Origin: an uncultured Chlorobiota bacterium
Lineage (GTDB): Bacteria; Bacteroidota; Kapaibacteriia; OLB7
NCBI GenBank assembly: GCA_946481475.1
Contig: CAMLOB010000051.1
Coordinates: 1-12,434 of the forward strand
Length of the DNA stretch: 12,434 bases
Reading direction: 5' to 3'
How positions within the stretch are numbered: position 1 is the stretch's first letter; each line of letters starts with the position of its first letter. Position numbers and translations under genes: made by a program. Below are positions 1-7,354 of this stretch, piece after piece. The notes below the pieces were generated by a model that saw only the letters and a program-made list of their open reading frames with translations, made no database searches and was not told where the DNA came from.

Positions 1-1
1 C

Positions 2-901
2 AGGCAGTTCGGACTGAATCTTTTGCAGGCGGGACTTCTCTGGCGGGAAGGGGCGTTCGAGGGAGAAGCTGTTGTTCAGGCCGGAGATATTCCCGCTTCG
101 TCGTGGTCGCCGGAATTCCCGATGATCGGGAAAGCCGTCATAGGTGCCCGGCTGGGAGAGCATTTCAGAGTCGATGCCGGTCTCTTCCCGACACACATAG
201 GAGTGGAGGTCCCCCAGCCCGGCGCCAATCCGCTCAGCTCAATTGCCGTCGTGACAAACTTCGAGCCGTTCTATCAGAGCGGGCTTCGCTTCGGCTACAG
301 CGCCGGGTCAATCGATCTGCAATTACACCTGTTGAACGGATACAACACATTTGTCGATGCCGATGAAAACAAGGCGGCCGGTCTGTACCTTGCATGGAAG
401 CTTTCGGACGGATTTCGGCTCTCCTATGCCAGCATTCTGGGGAATGAACGTTCGGGAGCGTCGCCCGGTTCTTCTTTTCGAACCTATCATAACCTCGGCC
501 TTGTCTATCGGCCGACCGAGCCGGTGGAAGTCATAGCAGGCTTTGATGTCGGCACGGAGAATGGAACCGGGGAGCAGAGCCCGGTCCTCGGGGGACTGAT
601 GACCGTGCGGTTCTTTCCGATTCCGGACTGGAGTTTCATTTCCCGTCTTGAATTCTTTCGCGATCCTGACGGGATTCTTGCAGGGGAATCGATTGCAGGT
701 GGGGGAAGGGGGCCGGAACTTTATGGAGTGACGGCTGCGGCGGAATACAAACCTCTGAACTCGTCCTATATTCGCCTTGAAGGGAGATGGCTGAAGAGCA
801 CAAACGGCACGACGTTGCCCGGCGACGGCAACTCTCTTCAGGAACAGTTCGGTCTGGTGGTGACGGCAGGGTATTCTTTCACGGTATCGTTACGTCCGTA
901 G
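2..901 (+). CDS. Outer-membrane beta-barrel (porin-like) protein, 5' end outside window
   Basis: The reading frame is open from the first bases of the window, so the true start lies upstream; about 299 C-terminal codons are present, ending in TAG. The protein shows the alternating polar/aromatic pattern of outer-membrane strands (for example FRVDAGLFPTHIG, LRFGYSAGSIDLQLHLLNGY, FSLS-like ends) with Gly/Asn/Asp-rich turns, and its last strand ends VVTAGYSFTVSLRP. It resembles the OmpL/BBP2-type barrels that sit between kdpC and kdpD in many Bacteroidota kdp operons (recalled family knowledge, not searched). The next gene starts 10 bases after its stop, which suggests co-transcription. Inferred role: passage of ions or small solutes across the outer membrane, possibly K+ supply to the Kdp ATPase. 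Substrate specificity cannot be read from the sequence. Confidence 0.72.
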   Translation, partial: RQFGLNLLQAGLLWREGAFEGEAVVQAGDIPASSWSPEFPMIGKAVIGARLGEHFRVDAGLFPTHIGVEVPQPGANPLSSIAVVTNFEPFYQSGLRFGYSAGSIDLQLHLLNGYNTFVDADENKAAGLYLAWKLSDGFRLSYASILGNERSGASPGSSFRTYHNLGLVYRPTEPVEVIAGFDVGTENGTGEQSPVLGGLMTVRFFPIPDWSFISRLEFFRDPDGILAGESIAGGGRGPELYGVTAAAEYKPLNSSYIRLEGRWLKSTNGTTLPGDGNSLQEQFGLVVTAGYSFTVSLRP

Positions 902-911
902 TGGAACAGGG

Positions 912-2033
912 ATGGAGAGCTTTGACGAAAAAGCCGATTTTGTTGACCTTCTGCGTCGCCGGCGACGCGGTTCGCTGAAGGCGTACATTGGAATGATCGC
1001 CGGTGTGGGGAAAACCTGGCGTATGTTGCAGGAGGCTCACGAGCTTCTCAGGAACGGCATCGACGTTCGCATCGGTCTGATTGAAACCCATCAGCGGGCT
1101 GAAACCGAGGAACTGATCAAGGGCATCCCGGCGATTCCGCGAAAGAAGGTCTACTATAAGGGGAGAGAATTCGAAGAGATGGATCTTGAGGCCATTTTAA
1201 GGGAGGCGCCGGAGGTCGTCCTTGTCGATGAACTTGCCCATACGAACATACCCGGGAGCAGAAACAGGAAGCGCTGGCAGGACCTGCTGGAGATTCTGGA
1301 GGGGGGGATCAGCGTCATCACGGCATTCAACGTGCAGCATCTCGAGAGCATGGTCGATCGGGTGCAGAAGATTGCCGGCATCAAGGTAGAGGAGACCATC
1401 CCCGACAGAATCCTGGAATATGCCGATGACGTTGTGAATATTGATCTGCCTGCCGATGATCTGATTCAACGTCTGAAAGAAGGGAAAATCTACGCAGAGG
1501 ATCGTATCGGATATGCGCTTGAGAATTATTTCCGCCCGGAGGTGATCCTGCAGTTGCGTGATCTGGCCTTGCGGCAGGTTGCCTCGCAGGTGGAACGGAA
1601 GATTCGTCGCAATCTTCCCCCATCCGTCCGAATGCCTCTGGAGACGTTTCTGGCCTGCATCAGCACGAACGATGCGGGGGCCAAAAAGATCATCCGGAAG
1701 ACCGCACGACTTGCCGATCATTATCAGGCCGAATGGTATGTCCTCTACGTCCGAACGCGGCATGAACATCCGGACAGGATCAACCCTGCGATGCAGCGAA
1801 AACTGCTGGCGAATTTCCGCTGGGCGACCGAGCTTGGAGCCGGCGTCATTACCAGAGAAAGCGATGACATACCGGAGGCCATCTATCGGACCGCACGGGA
1901 GTACCAGATTACGAACATCGTTACCGGACGTCCGAGCTTCGGTGTGTTTCGTCAATTGACGGGAAGAAATTATTTCGACAAGCTCCTGAAGAAGATTGTC
2001 GATACCGAGATCGATGTGATCGTCGTGTTCTGA
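912..2033 (+). CDS. kdpD: KdpD sensory module (KdpD domain + universal stress protein domain), no kinase
   Basis: A 373-residue protein matching the cytoplasmic N-terminal part of KdpD, the potassium/turgor sensor controlling the KdpFABC ATPase. Residues ~20-230 form the KdpD domain: a Walker A-like GMIAGVGKT at 27-35, ETHQRAETE at ~58-66, a Walker B-like VVLVDELAH at 102-110, and TNIPGSRNRKRWQD following it. Residues ~243-373 are a USP (universal stress) domain. Full-length KdpD of about 900 residues continues into four membrane helices and a histidine kinase; here the gene stops after the USP domain, so the protein should be soluble. The c-di-AMP-binding motif described for Staphylococcus KdpD (SxS...FTAxY) is not evident. 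ATG at 912 lies 10 bases after the barrel gene and about 50 bases before the kinase start, so the three probably form one operon. The kinase partner is probably the next gene. Confidence 0.9.
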   Translation: MESFDEKADFVDLLRRRRRGSLKAYIGMIAGVGKTWRMLQEAHELLRNGIDVRIGLIETHQRAETEELIKGIPAIPRKKVYYKGREFEEMDLEAILREAPEVVLVDELAHTNIPGSRNRKRWQDLLEILEGGISVITAFNVQHLESMVDRVQKIAGIKVEETIPDRILEYADDVVNIDLPADDLIQRLKEGKIYAEDRIGYALENYFRPEVILQLRDLALRQVASQVERKIRRNLPPSVRMPLETFLACISTNDAGAKKIIRKTARLADHYQAEWYVLYVRTRHEHPDRINPAMQRKLLANFRWATELGAGVITRESDDIPEAIYRTAREYQITNIVTGRPSFGVFRQLTGRNYFDKLLKKIVDTEIDVIVVF

Positions 2034-2082
2034 GAAGACCGGTTGTGTGCCCACACCGAATCGGCCTGGAGGATTCTTGACC

Positions 2083-3966
2083 ATGAAACTGCGTACCGCA
2101 CTAACCGCCGCTCTCGCCTTTATGTTTGCCGTCGTTGCCCTCCTTTCAGGAGGAGGGGTATACTATCTGGCCCGTTTAGCTGCCGACTCGCGTGCGATCA
2201 TTACCGACAATTTTCGCTCGCTCCTTTATGTGACCGAACTGAGTCATACGCTTGATCGGCTGGAGGCGGCAATCGGCCCGATAGAGGACGAGGGGGGAGA
2301 CACAGGGGAGATTCGGAAACATCTGCAAGCGTTCGATGAAATACTGCGAAGACAGGAATCCAATATCACGGAACCGGGAGAATCGACGCTGACCGCAGAG
2401 GTTCGGTCCGAATTCGAACGCCTGAGGAGAATTCCGGATGTGGATTTATCGGGTCGTCCGGGGGAGAGGCACAGTGTAGGGGAGAGCATCTTTACTATTC
2501 AAACCCGGTTGCGAAGTATTCATGATCTCAACAGTGAAAAAATCATCCGGAGTAACGAGCAGGCCGGCAGGACCGCCGATGATGTCCTGCTGTACATGGC
2601 GATTCTGGGACTGGCCAGCATTACTGTGGGGCTGCTTTTTCTCCTTGCTCTTCCCCGCTTCATTTTCGACAGGATTGAACGGATTAACGGTGCCATCACC
2701 GAGATTGCCGAGGGAAACTATGATTTGCATTTACCGATCGATCAGCAGGAAGAATTCAGCCGCCTTGCGCATTCGTTTAATCAGATGACCGCCAAACTCA
2801 GAGAGTATGAACGGAGCAGTTATGCGCAGGTGTTGCTTGAGAAGAAACGACTTGATGCCCTGATCGACCGTATGGGGGAGGGGGTCATCGGCTTTGATGC
2901 GAAGAGGGTCGTCATCTTTGTCAACGACAGGATACTTTCTCTGTTGAATCTGAAACGGGAAAACGTTATCGGCAAATACGGACCGGACATTGCCGTGGGC
3001 AATATGCTTTTTGCCGCCATCCTTCAAAGTCTGGACCGAGGGGATGAAGAGACGGAGCCGGAATATCTGAAGATCGTAGTCGGCGACAGACAGAAGGTGT
3101 TTACATCGAGCCGACTGAATCTTGGGTCCGGAACTTACAGAGCGTATGATCATATGGCGGACATGCCGGTAGGTCAGGTCGTCCTGCTGAGTGACGTTAC
3201 GGAATTTGCCGAGAAGGATACGGCGAAGACCAGACTGATCGCCACCCTGTCGCATGAACTGAAAACTCCAACCGCTGCGATCGACATGTCGGTCGGTTTG
3301 ATTGAAAATCCGCTGATCGGAAGTCTGAATGAACGGCAACTGGAGTATCTGCGGACGATCAGGAACAATACGCTCAGGATCCGGAGGCTGATTGATGACA
3401 TGATTGATCTGGCAAAGATCGACAGTGGTATTATCGACCTTCACATCGAGGAAGTTGACCCCCGGCGGATTGTCGCGACAGCCGTTGACGGCGTTCGACT
3501 CTTTCTGGAGAACAAGAAGATCGAAGTCCTCTTCTCCGTTGAGACGCCGGTTCCTTCCATCTCGGCGGATATCGACAAGGCGATCTGGGGCCTTACAAAT
3601 CTGCTGACGAACGCAATCCGTTTCGCACCTGCGATGAGCAGCATAGAGATCGGGATTGAGGAAGAGGATGAGAACGTGATGATCGCGGTTTCGGATCAGG
3701 GCATCGGCGTCCCGGCCGAAATCCGGGAACGTCTGTTCGATCGTTATACCCGCCACGGTACGGAGAATGCCGACGGTACGGGACTAGGGCTGGCCATCGT
3801 CAGGGAGTTTATGGAGGCGATGGGGGGGAGACTCGATATCGATGATGACTACACATCGGGAAGCCGGTTCGTTCTGACGTTCAGGAGAGTAAAGCAGGAG
3901 ATGAAGACGGATCGCCGGGAGAACAATTCGTCTTCATCTCTGCCAGACGGCCAGGGTATCTCCTGA
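2083..3966 (+). CDS. Membrane sensor histidine kinase (HAMP-PAS-HisKA-HATPase), Kdp-associated
   Basis: A 627-residue kinase from ATG 2083. I prefer this start to GTG 2047, 12 codons upstream, because GGAGG at 2068-2072 lies 10 bases before it and it begins directly at the membrane signal (MKLRTALTAALAFMF). Layout: TM1 ~8-30; extracytoplasmic part ~31-167; TM2 ~168-191; HAMP ~192-245; PAS-like ~255-375; HisKA ~382-448 with phospho-acceptor His391 in TLSHELKTPTAA; HATPase_c ~495-602 with N-box NLLTNAIRFAP, G1 VSDQGIGVP, F-box RERLFDRY and G2 GTGLGLAIV. All catalytic motifs look intact. Placed directly after the kinase-less KdpD module, it probably supplies the kinase half of a split KdpD. The last ~25 residues (from about EMKTDRRENNSSSS) are low-complexity and unlike a normal kinase end. 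They run in frame into a response-regulator remnant, so the tail may be a deletion junction. Confidence 0.88.
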   Translation: MKLRTALTAALAFMFAVVALLSGGGVYYLARLAADSRAIITDNFRSLLYVTELSHTLDRLEAAIGPIEDEGGDTGEIRKHLQAFDEILRRQESNITEPGESTLTAEVRSEFERLRRIPDVDLSGRPGERHSVGESIFTIQTRLRSIHDLNSEKIIRSNEQAGRTADDVLLYMAILGLASITVGLLFLLALPRFIFDRIERINGAITEIAEGNYDLHLPIDQQEEFSRLAHSFNQMTAKLREYERSSYAQVLLEKKRLDALIDRMGEGVIGFDAKRVVIFVNDRILSLLNLKRENVIGKYGPDIAVGNMLFAAILQSLDRGDEETEPEYLKIVVGDRQKVFTSSRLNLGSGTYRAYDHMADMPVGQVVLLSDVTEFAEKDTAKTRLIATLSHELKTPTAAIDMSVGLIENPLIGSLNERQLEYLRTIRNNTLRIRRLIDDMIDLAKIDSGIIDLHIEEVDPRRIVATAVDGVRLFLENKKIEVLFSVETPVPSISADIDKAIWGLTNLLTNAIRFAPAMSSIEIGIEEEDENVMIAVSDQGIGVPAEIRERLFDRYTRHGTENADGTGLGLAIVREFMEAMGGRLDIDDDYTSGSRFVLTFRRVKQEMKTDRRENNSSSSLPDGQGIS

Positions 3967-3975
3967 CAATACTGA

Positions 3976-4122
3976 CGCGTTATCCCGCTGGAGGAACTGA
4001 AGGAGCAGGCGGTACGCCACGCACTGGAGATGACCGAAGGGAATGTCCAGGAAGCCGCCTCGCGACTGAAGATCAGCCGCTCGACAATGTATGAGTTGAT
4101 GAAGAAGTACGGGGTGCAATGA
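3976..4122 (+). pseudogene. Remnant of NtrC-family response regulator: C-terminal Fis-type HTH only
   Basis: After two in-frame stops (TGA 3964-3966, which ends the kinase, and TGA 3973-3975), the same frame reads VIPLEELKEQAVRHALEMTE followed by GNVQEAASRLKISRSTMYEL and MKKYGVQ, then TGA. This is the standard C-terminal Fis-type helix-turn-helix of sigma-54-dependent (NtrC-type) response regulators, including the VIPLEELK linker that precedes it. No receiver domain, no AAA+ domain and no plausible start codon are present; the only in-frame ATG (4030) would yield 30 residues and has no ribosome binding site at proper distance. A response regulator gene is expected right after such a kinase. 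I read this as the leftover of a deletion that removed about 400 codons between the kinase end and the HTH. Alternatives: an assembly error, or a tiny DNA-binding peptide starting at a non-standard codon. Confidence 0.8.
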
Positions 4123-4149
4123 CGCTCCCCTGCCGCAACGGGTCCCGAT

Positions 4150-4722
4150 CTATTTCCTGAGGATCCATCTCCACGGCACCTCCACCCCCTTCGATATCCC
4201 GATCCTCGGTGTTCGCTCCACCAGTTCGTCCGGTACCGGATCACCGGTGAGAAGGCGAATCGGCGAATCGGGGAGGAGAAGATCAAGTCCGTTGTGCTCC
4301 GGTCCGATGCCGAGGGCCTGCGTCAGCTTTCCCGGACCGTTTGCCAGATCGCGATCCCGGACGTGCGGACCTCGCCGTTCACGCATGACTTCGATTCCCG
4401 CCAACGGCTCGATTCCCCGCAGCAGAACCGCCTCCCCGTACCCTTCGGTCCCGGCAACAATGTTCACGCAGTGGTGCATGCCGTAGATGAAGTAGACGTA
4501 GAGGCGTCCGCCGTCCAGAAACATCGCCCTGTTCCGCTCGGTCGGTCCGCGGTAGCAGTGGCTGGCCGGGTCCTCCTGACGGTATGCCTCCACCTCGACG
4601 ATGCGTCCGGACGTGAGGAATCCGTCGATCCTGGTTCCGAGAATGCGGCCCAGCAGATCGCGGGCAAGCGTCGGTGCGTCGCGGAGGAAGAATTCGGGAT
4701 CGGTTATAGTTGTGTTGTTCAA
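4150..4722 (-). CDS. mpg: DNA-3-methyladenine glycosylase (AAG/MPG family)
   Basis: A 190-residue protein, close to the usual length of bacterial members. The family excises alkylated purines (3-methyladenine and related lesions) from DNA, opening base-excision repair. Recognisable blocks: ARDLLGRILGT at 20-30; IVEVEAY at 41-47, with Glu45 matching the catalytic Glu125 and Tyr47 matching Tyr127 of human AAG; SHCYRG with His55 matching His136; RNRAMF at 63-68; LYVYFIYGMHHCVNIV at 74-89; AVLLRGIEPL at 98-107; and NGPGKLTQALGI at 128-139. The start is TTG at 4722; no ATG or GTG occurs in frame between it and the upstream stop near 4771-4773, and no clear ribosome binding site is seen. It is convergent with the kdp region, with 27 bases between its stop and that of the HTH remnant. 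The reading frame is intact and all key residues are present. Confidence 0.93.
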   Translation of the reverse strand: MNNTTITDPEFFLRDAPTLARDLLGRILGTRIDGFLTSGRIVEVEAYRQEDPASHCYRGPTERNRAMFLDGGRLYVYFIYGMHHCVNIVAGTEGYGEAVLLRGIEPLAGIEVMRERRGPHVRDRDLANGPGKLTQALGIGPEHNGLDLLLPDSPIRLLTGDPVPDELVERTPRIGISKGVEVPWRWILRK

Positions 4723-4773
4723 TGATTTTGTGGTTTGATGATTGAAATTGTCGGGGGTGCGGGGGAGGGGTTA

Positions 4774-4927
4774 GTAGTCAGCCGTGAGCTATGAGCAATC
4801 AGCTATGAGCTATGAGTAGTCAGCTATGAGCCGTCAGCCGTGAGCTATGAGGCGTCAGCCGTGAGCTATGAGCCGTCAGCCGTGAGCTATGAGGCGTCAG
4901 TTTTCAGCTATGAGACATGAGCGTTCA
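4774..4927. repeat. Heptanucleotide tandem array, 22 units
   Basis: The stretch divides exactly into 22 consecutive 7-mers with G at position 1, T at 5 and A at 7 in every unit, and C or G at 6. Commonest are GCTATGA, GCCGTGA and GCCGTCA; others include GTAGTCA, GCAATCA, GGCGTCA, GTTTTCA, GACATGA and GCGTTCA. Units 9-20 (4830-4913) are grouped into four 21-nt triplets that alternate in their first heptad (GCCGTCA/GGCGTCA). No unit breaks the 7-nt phase. A G-rich run (4761-4770) precedes it. There are no spacers, so it is not a CRISPR. A shorter inverted copy lies at 10431-10465. Confidence 0.9.
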
Positions 4928-4930
4928 GCT

Positions 4931-4983
4931 TTGCGTCTTTGCTCTTTGCGCCCTTTTTTGCGTCTTTGCTCTTTGCGCCCTTT
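4931..4983. repeat. 27-nt tandem duplication (CTTTGCG-rich)
   Basis: A 27-nt unit beginning TTGCGTCTTTGCTC occurs at 4931-4957 and again at 4958-4983, nearly identical. Each is a pyrimidine-rich string of CTTTGCG/CTTTGCT motifs. It follows the heptad array directly, and no coding signal is visible. It is part of the ~500-base gene-free stretch between the glycosylase and lepA. Confidence 0.85.
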
Positions 4984-5008
4984 GTGTGACTTTCGATAGT
5001 AGAGGAGC

Positions 5009-5152
5009 GTCGGCTTTGTGTCCGCCGCGGCGGGCTCATACACTCCTACACCCTCACACTCATCCACTGCAAGGGGCAAAGGTTTTTGCCCCCTACAGTG
5101 CCGTCTTCTCCCCACCTCTATGAGCTCTCCTCTCCATACACTCTACGAACTC
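5009..5152 (-). repeat. Composite dispersed repeat, copy 1
   Basis: Read on the minus strand, 5152 to 5009 runs GAGTTCGTAGAGTGTATGG, an AG-rich segment, GAAGACGG, the 36-nt hairpin, a GAGTGTGAGGGTGT-type segment, a CCGCCGCGGCGG palindrome (5022-5033), and AAAGCCGAC. The same module order is found in copies 2 and 3; the first ~60 bases are about 90% identical by eye. With the adjoining heptad array and G-rich run, the full-length version extends leftwards to about 4761. It lies in reverse orientation upstream of lepA. The remaining spacer 5153-5228 holds no feature I can support; a Bacteroidota-like -7 element (TATGTTTA near 5194) is too weak to call. Confidence 0.85.
5065..5100 (-). other. 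Conserved 36-nt hairpin, copy 1
   Basis: Two 16-nt arms (CACTGCAAGGGGCAAA and TTTGCCCCCTACAGTG) enclose a GGTT loop. On the minus strand the only arm differences are two G-U wobbles, at stem positions 6 and 8. It sits between the starts of the glycosylase gene and lepA, so on the minus strand it could lie in the leader of the glycosylase mRNA. Confidence 0.75.
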
Positions 5153-5228
5153 TCTCATACACTCTTCTCCTTGCGCACTCCGTCACTTGGCGGTATGTTT
5201 ACCCTCTTTGTAACGCTATCGACAACGC

Positions 5229-7046
5229 ATGAAGAATATCCGCAATTTCTGCATCATCGCACACATCGATCACGGCAAGTCGACGCTTGCCGACCGGTTG
5301 CTGGAATATACCGGGGCGATCACCAAACGTGAGATGACAAACGCCCAGATTCTGGACGATAATCCGCTGGAGCAGGAGCGTGGGATCACCATCAAGCTCC
5401 ACGCTATCCAGATGAACTATAAGCGGCCGAAGGAGAGCGGGGACAGCACCATCTACACGCTGAACCTGATCGATACGCCCGGACACGTCGACTTCAGCTA
5501 TGAAGTCTCCCGCTCGCTGAAGGCGTGTGAGGGGGCCCTCCTGATCGTCGACGCCACCCAGGGGGTGGAGGCGCAGACGATATCAAATCTTTATCTGGCG
5601 ATCGATGCCGATCTGGAGATCATTCCGGTCATCAACAAAATCGATCTGCCGGCCGCCAGCACGACGCTGGAGACGGTGAAGGCGCAGGTGATGGACCTGA
5701 TCGGTTGCCGCGAAGAGGAGATGATCCTGGCCTCGGCAAAGTCCGGCATCGGAATTCAGGATATCCTCGACGCCCTCGTCGACCGGGTCCCCCCGCCGAA
5801 GGGAGACCCCGATGCCCCACTCCGTGCGCTCATCTTCGACTCGGTTTTCGATCCGTATCGCGGCGCCGTCGCCTACGTCCGCGTTGTTGACGGAACGCTC
5901 CGGAAGGGGGATGAGATCATCATGATGCACAGCGGCAAGAAGTTCGAGGTGGATGATTGCGGTCTGCTCCGGATGAAGCGGGTGCAGGGGACGGAGATTT
6001 CATGCGGCTCGGTCGGCTACTTCACCGCGTCGATCAAGGATGTGAAGGATACCAAGGTCGGTGATACGGTGACGCTGGCCCGTGGAGGAGCCGAGAAACC
6101 GATTCCCGGTTATCAGGAAGTGAAGCCGATGGTCTTCGCCGGCATCTACCCGGCCGACTCCGACGACTACGAAGCCCTGCGCGACGCGCTCGACAAGCTG
6201 GCCCTGAACGACTCCTCACTGGTCTATGAACCGGAAACCTCCACCGCTCTCGGCTTCGGGTTCCGGTGCGGGTTCCTCGGGCTTCTTCACATGGAGATCG
6301 TGCAGGAGCGACTGGAGCGTGAGTTCGAGCAGACCATCGTCACCACGGTGCCGAACGTCGAGTATCTGGTCAGGAAAAAGAGCGGCGAGGAACTGAAGGT
6401 GGACAACCCGGCGAAGATGCCGCCGGTCGGCGACATCGAGTCGATTTCCGAGCCCTTTATCCGGGCGCAGATCATCTGTCCGTCGGACTATATCGGACCT
6501 GTCACGAAACTCTGCATGGAGCGTCGGGCCGTCTTCAGGGATACCAAGTATCTCTCGCAGGACCGGGTGGACATGCACTTCGAGTTGCCCCTCGGCGAGG
6601 TGATCTTTGATTTCTATGATCGGCTGAAGTCGATCTCCCGCGGCTACGCTTCGTTCGATTATGAAGTGATCGATATGCGCGACGAAGATCTTGTGAAGGT
6701 CGATATCCTCCTGAACGGCGACAAGGTCGACGCCCTCTCGGTGATCGTCCACCGCTCGAAATCATATCATTACGGACGGAAGCTGTGCGGAAAGCTCAGG
6801 GAGCTGATCCCGCGTCAGATGTTCGAGGTGGTGGTGCAGGCGGCGATCGGAGCGAAGGTGATCGCGCGCGACAGCATCCGGGCGATGCGGAAAGATGTGA
6901 CCGCCAAGTGCTACGGCGGCGACATCTCCCGGAAACGGAAGCTCCTTGAAAAGCAGAAAGAGGGAAAGAAGCGGATGAAACAGGTCGGCGCCGTCGAGAT
7001 ACCCCAGGAGGCTTTCCTGGCGGTGTTGTCGATGGATGATGATTAG
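5229..7046 (+). CDS. lepA: Elongation factor 4 (LepA), ribosomal back-translocase GTPase
   Basis: A 605-residue protein, full family length. LepA/EF4 is a ribosome-associated GTPase linked to elongation under stress and to ribosome assembly. GTPase motifs: G1 AHIDHGKST at 11-19, G2 RGIT at 51-54, G3 DTPG at 82-85, G4 NKID at 136-139, G5 SAK at 169-171. Domain II, the EF-G-like domains ([20 protein letters not shown]) and the LepA-specific C-terminal domain ([29 protein letters not shown]) are all present. The start ATG at 5229 is fixed by the conserved [19 protein letters not shown] beginning; no Shine-Dalgarno sequence is seen. Composite repeats in opposite orientations flank the gene on both sides, so it is probably transcribed from its own promoter in the upstream spacer. 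It lies upstream of signal peptidase genes; lepA-lepB adjacency is also well known in Escherichia coli. Confidence 0.98.
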   Translation: MKNIRNFCIIAHIDHGKSTLADRLLEYTGAITKREMTNAQILDDNPLEQERGITIKLHAIQMNYKRPKESGDSTIYTLNLIDTPGHVDFSYEVSRSLKACEGALLIVDATQGVEAQTISNLYLAIDADLEIIPVINKIDLPAASTTLETVKAQVMDLIGCREEEMILASAKSGIGIQDILDALVDRVPPPKGDPDAPLRALIFDSVFDPYRGAVAYVRVVDGTLRKGDEIIMMHSGKKFEVDDCGLLRMKRVQGTEISCGSVGYFTASIKDVKDTKVGDTVTLARGGAEKPIPGYQEVKPMVFAGIYPADSDDYEALRDALDKLALNDSSLVYEPETSTALGFGFRCGFLGLLHMEIVQERLEREFEQTIVTTVPNVEYLVRKKSGEELKVDNPAKMPPVGDIESISEPFIRAQIICPSDYIGPVTKLCMERRAVFRDTKYLSQDRVDMHFELPLGEVIFDFYDRLKSISRGYASFDYEVIDMRDEDLVKVDILLNGDKVDALSVIVHRSKSYHYGRKLCGKLRELIPRQMFEVVVQAAIGAKVIARDSIRAMRKDVTAKCYGGDISRKRKLLEKQKEGKKRMKQVGAVEIPQEAFLAVLSMDDD

Positions 7047-7050
7047 GGTT

Positions 7051-7165
7051 GAGTTCGTAGAGTGTATAGAGAGGAGAGTTCATAGAGTTGGGGGGAAGAC
7101 GGCACAGTAGGGGGCAAAAACCTTTGCCCCTTGTAGTGGATGCATGTATGATTCCGCTGTGGCGG
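7051..7165 (+). repeat. Composite dispersed repeat, copy 2 (shortened)
   Basis: Begins 4 bases after the lepA stop with GAGTTCGTAGAGTGTATAG and an AG-rich segment, then GAAGACGG, the 36-nt hairpin, a short variable part and CCGCTGTGGCGG, a degenerate form of the GC palindrome. The heptads and the AAAGCCGAC end seen in copies 1 and 3 are missing, although GTCGG-type motifs follow. Same orientation as copy 3, opposite to copy 1. Confidence 0.83.
7103..7138 (+). terminator. Conserved 36-nt hairpin after lepA, possible terminator
   Basis: Arms CACAGTAGGGGGCAAA and TTTGCCCCTTGTAGTG with an AACC loop, 56 bases after the lepA stop. Stem positions 5, 6 and 8 are G-U wobbles on the + strand and position 4 is an A-A mismatch. 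There is no U-tract after it, so a classical intrinsic terminator is doubtful. A 3'-end stabilising or pausing structure is equally possible. Confidence 0.35.
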
Positions 7166-7354
7166 GTGAGTCGGTAGCCGTCGGTCTTTAGCCGACGACG
7201 GGATGCCCCGAGGGAGACTGTATTCGCAGAGGAAAGCCGAAGCGTGAGGGAATCCGGGATCGGGAGTTGAGTCACCGCGAACGGCTGAATAGAGAACACC
7301 GATTCGTCGGCTCCGTATATATTACGAACCCTGTATATCACAAACCCTGTTGTC
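7166..7354. other. Spacer between repeat copy 2 and first lepB
   Basis: No gene is visible. A small hairpin, CGTCGG (7179-7184) with CCGACG (7192-7197), surrounds TCTTTAG. Further on there is a GAAGCGTGAGGGAATCC-type stretch, then an AT-richer part (7310-7350) with TATATT and the octamer AACCCTGT repeated twice just before the lepB1 start. The AT-rich part is the most likely place for a promoter, but no box pair is convincing. Confidence 0.4.

Noticed and set aside
2047..2082. GTG start 12 codons upstream for the histidine kinase
   Set aside because: The extra residues are Pro/Gly-rich and precede the membrane helix without function; GGAGG is correctly spaced for ATG 2083.
1197..2084. Minus-strand open frame (295 codons) opposite kdpD
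   Set aside because: Antisense to a clear KdpD/USP protein; no conserved motif.
2731..3756. Minus-strand open frame (341 codons) opposite the histidine kinase
   Set aside because: A shadow of a well-supported kinase; no domain, no plausible start context.
4774..4927. CRISPR array
   Set aside because: Units are contiguous 7-mers with no unique spacers and no cas genes nearby.
4917..5332. Small open frames in the spacer before lepA
   Set aside because: They are made of tandem repeat sequence (LCVFALCALF-type) or run out of frame into lepA; no coding character.
7179..7197. Small hairpin as an intrinsic terminator
   Set aside because: Only a 6-bp stem with a 7-base loop and no following T-run.
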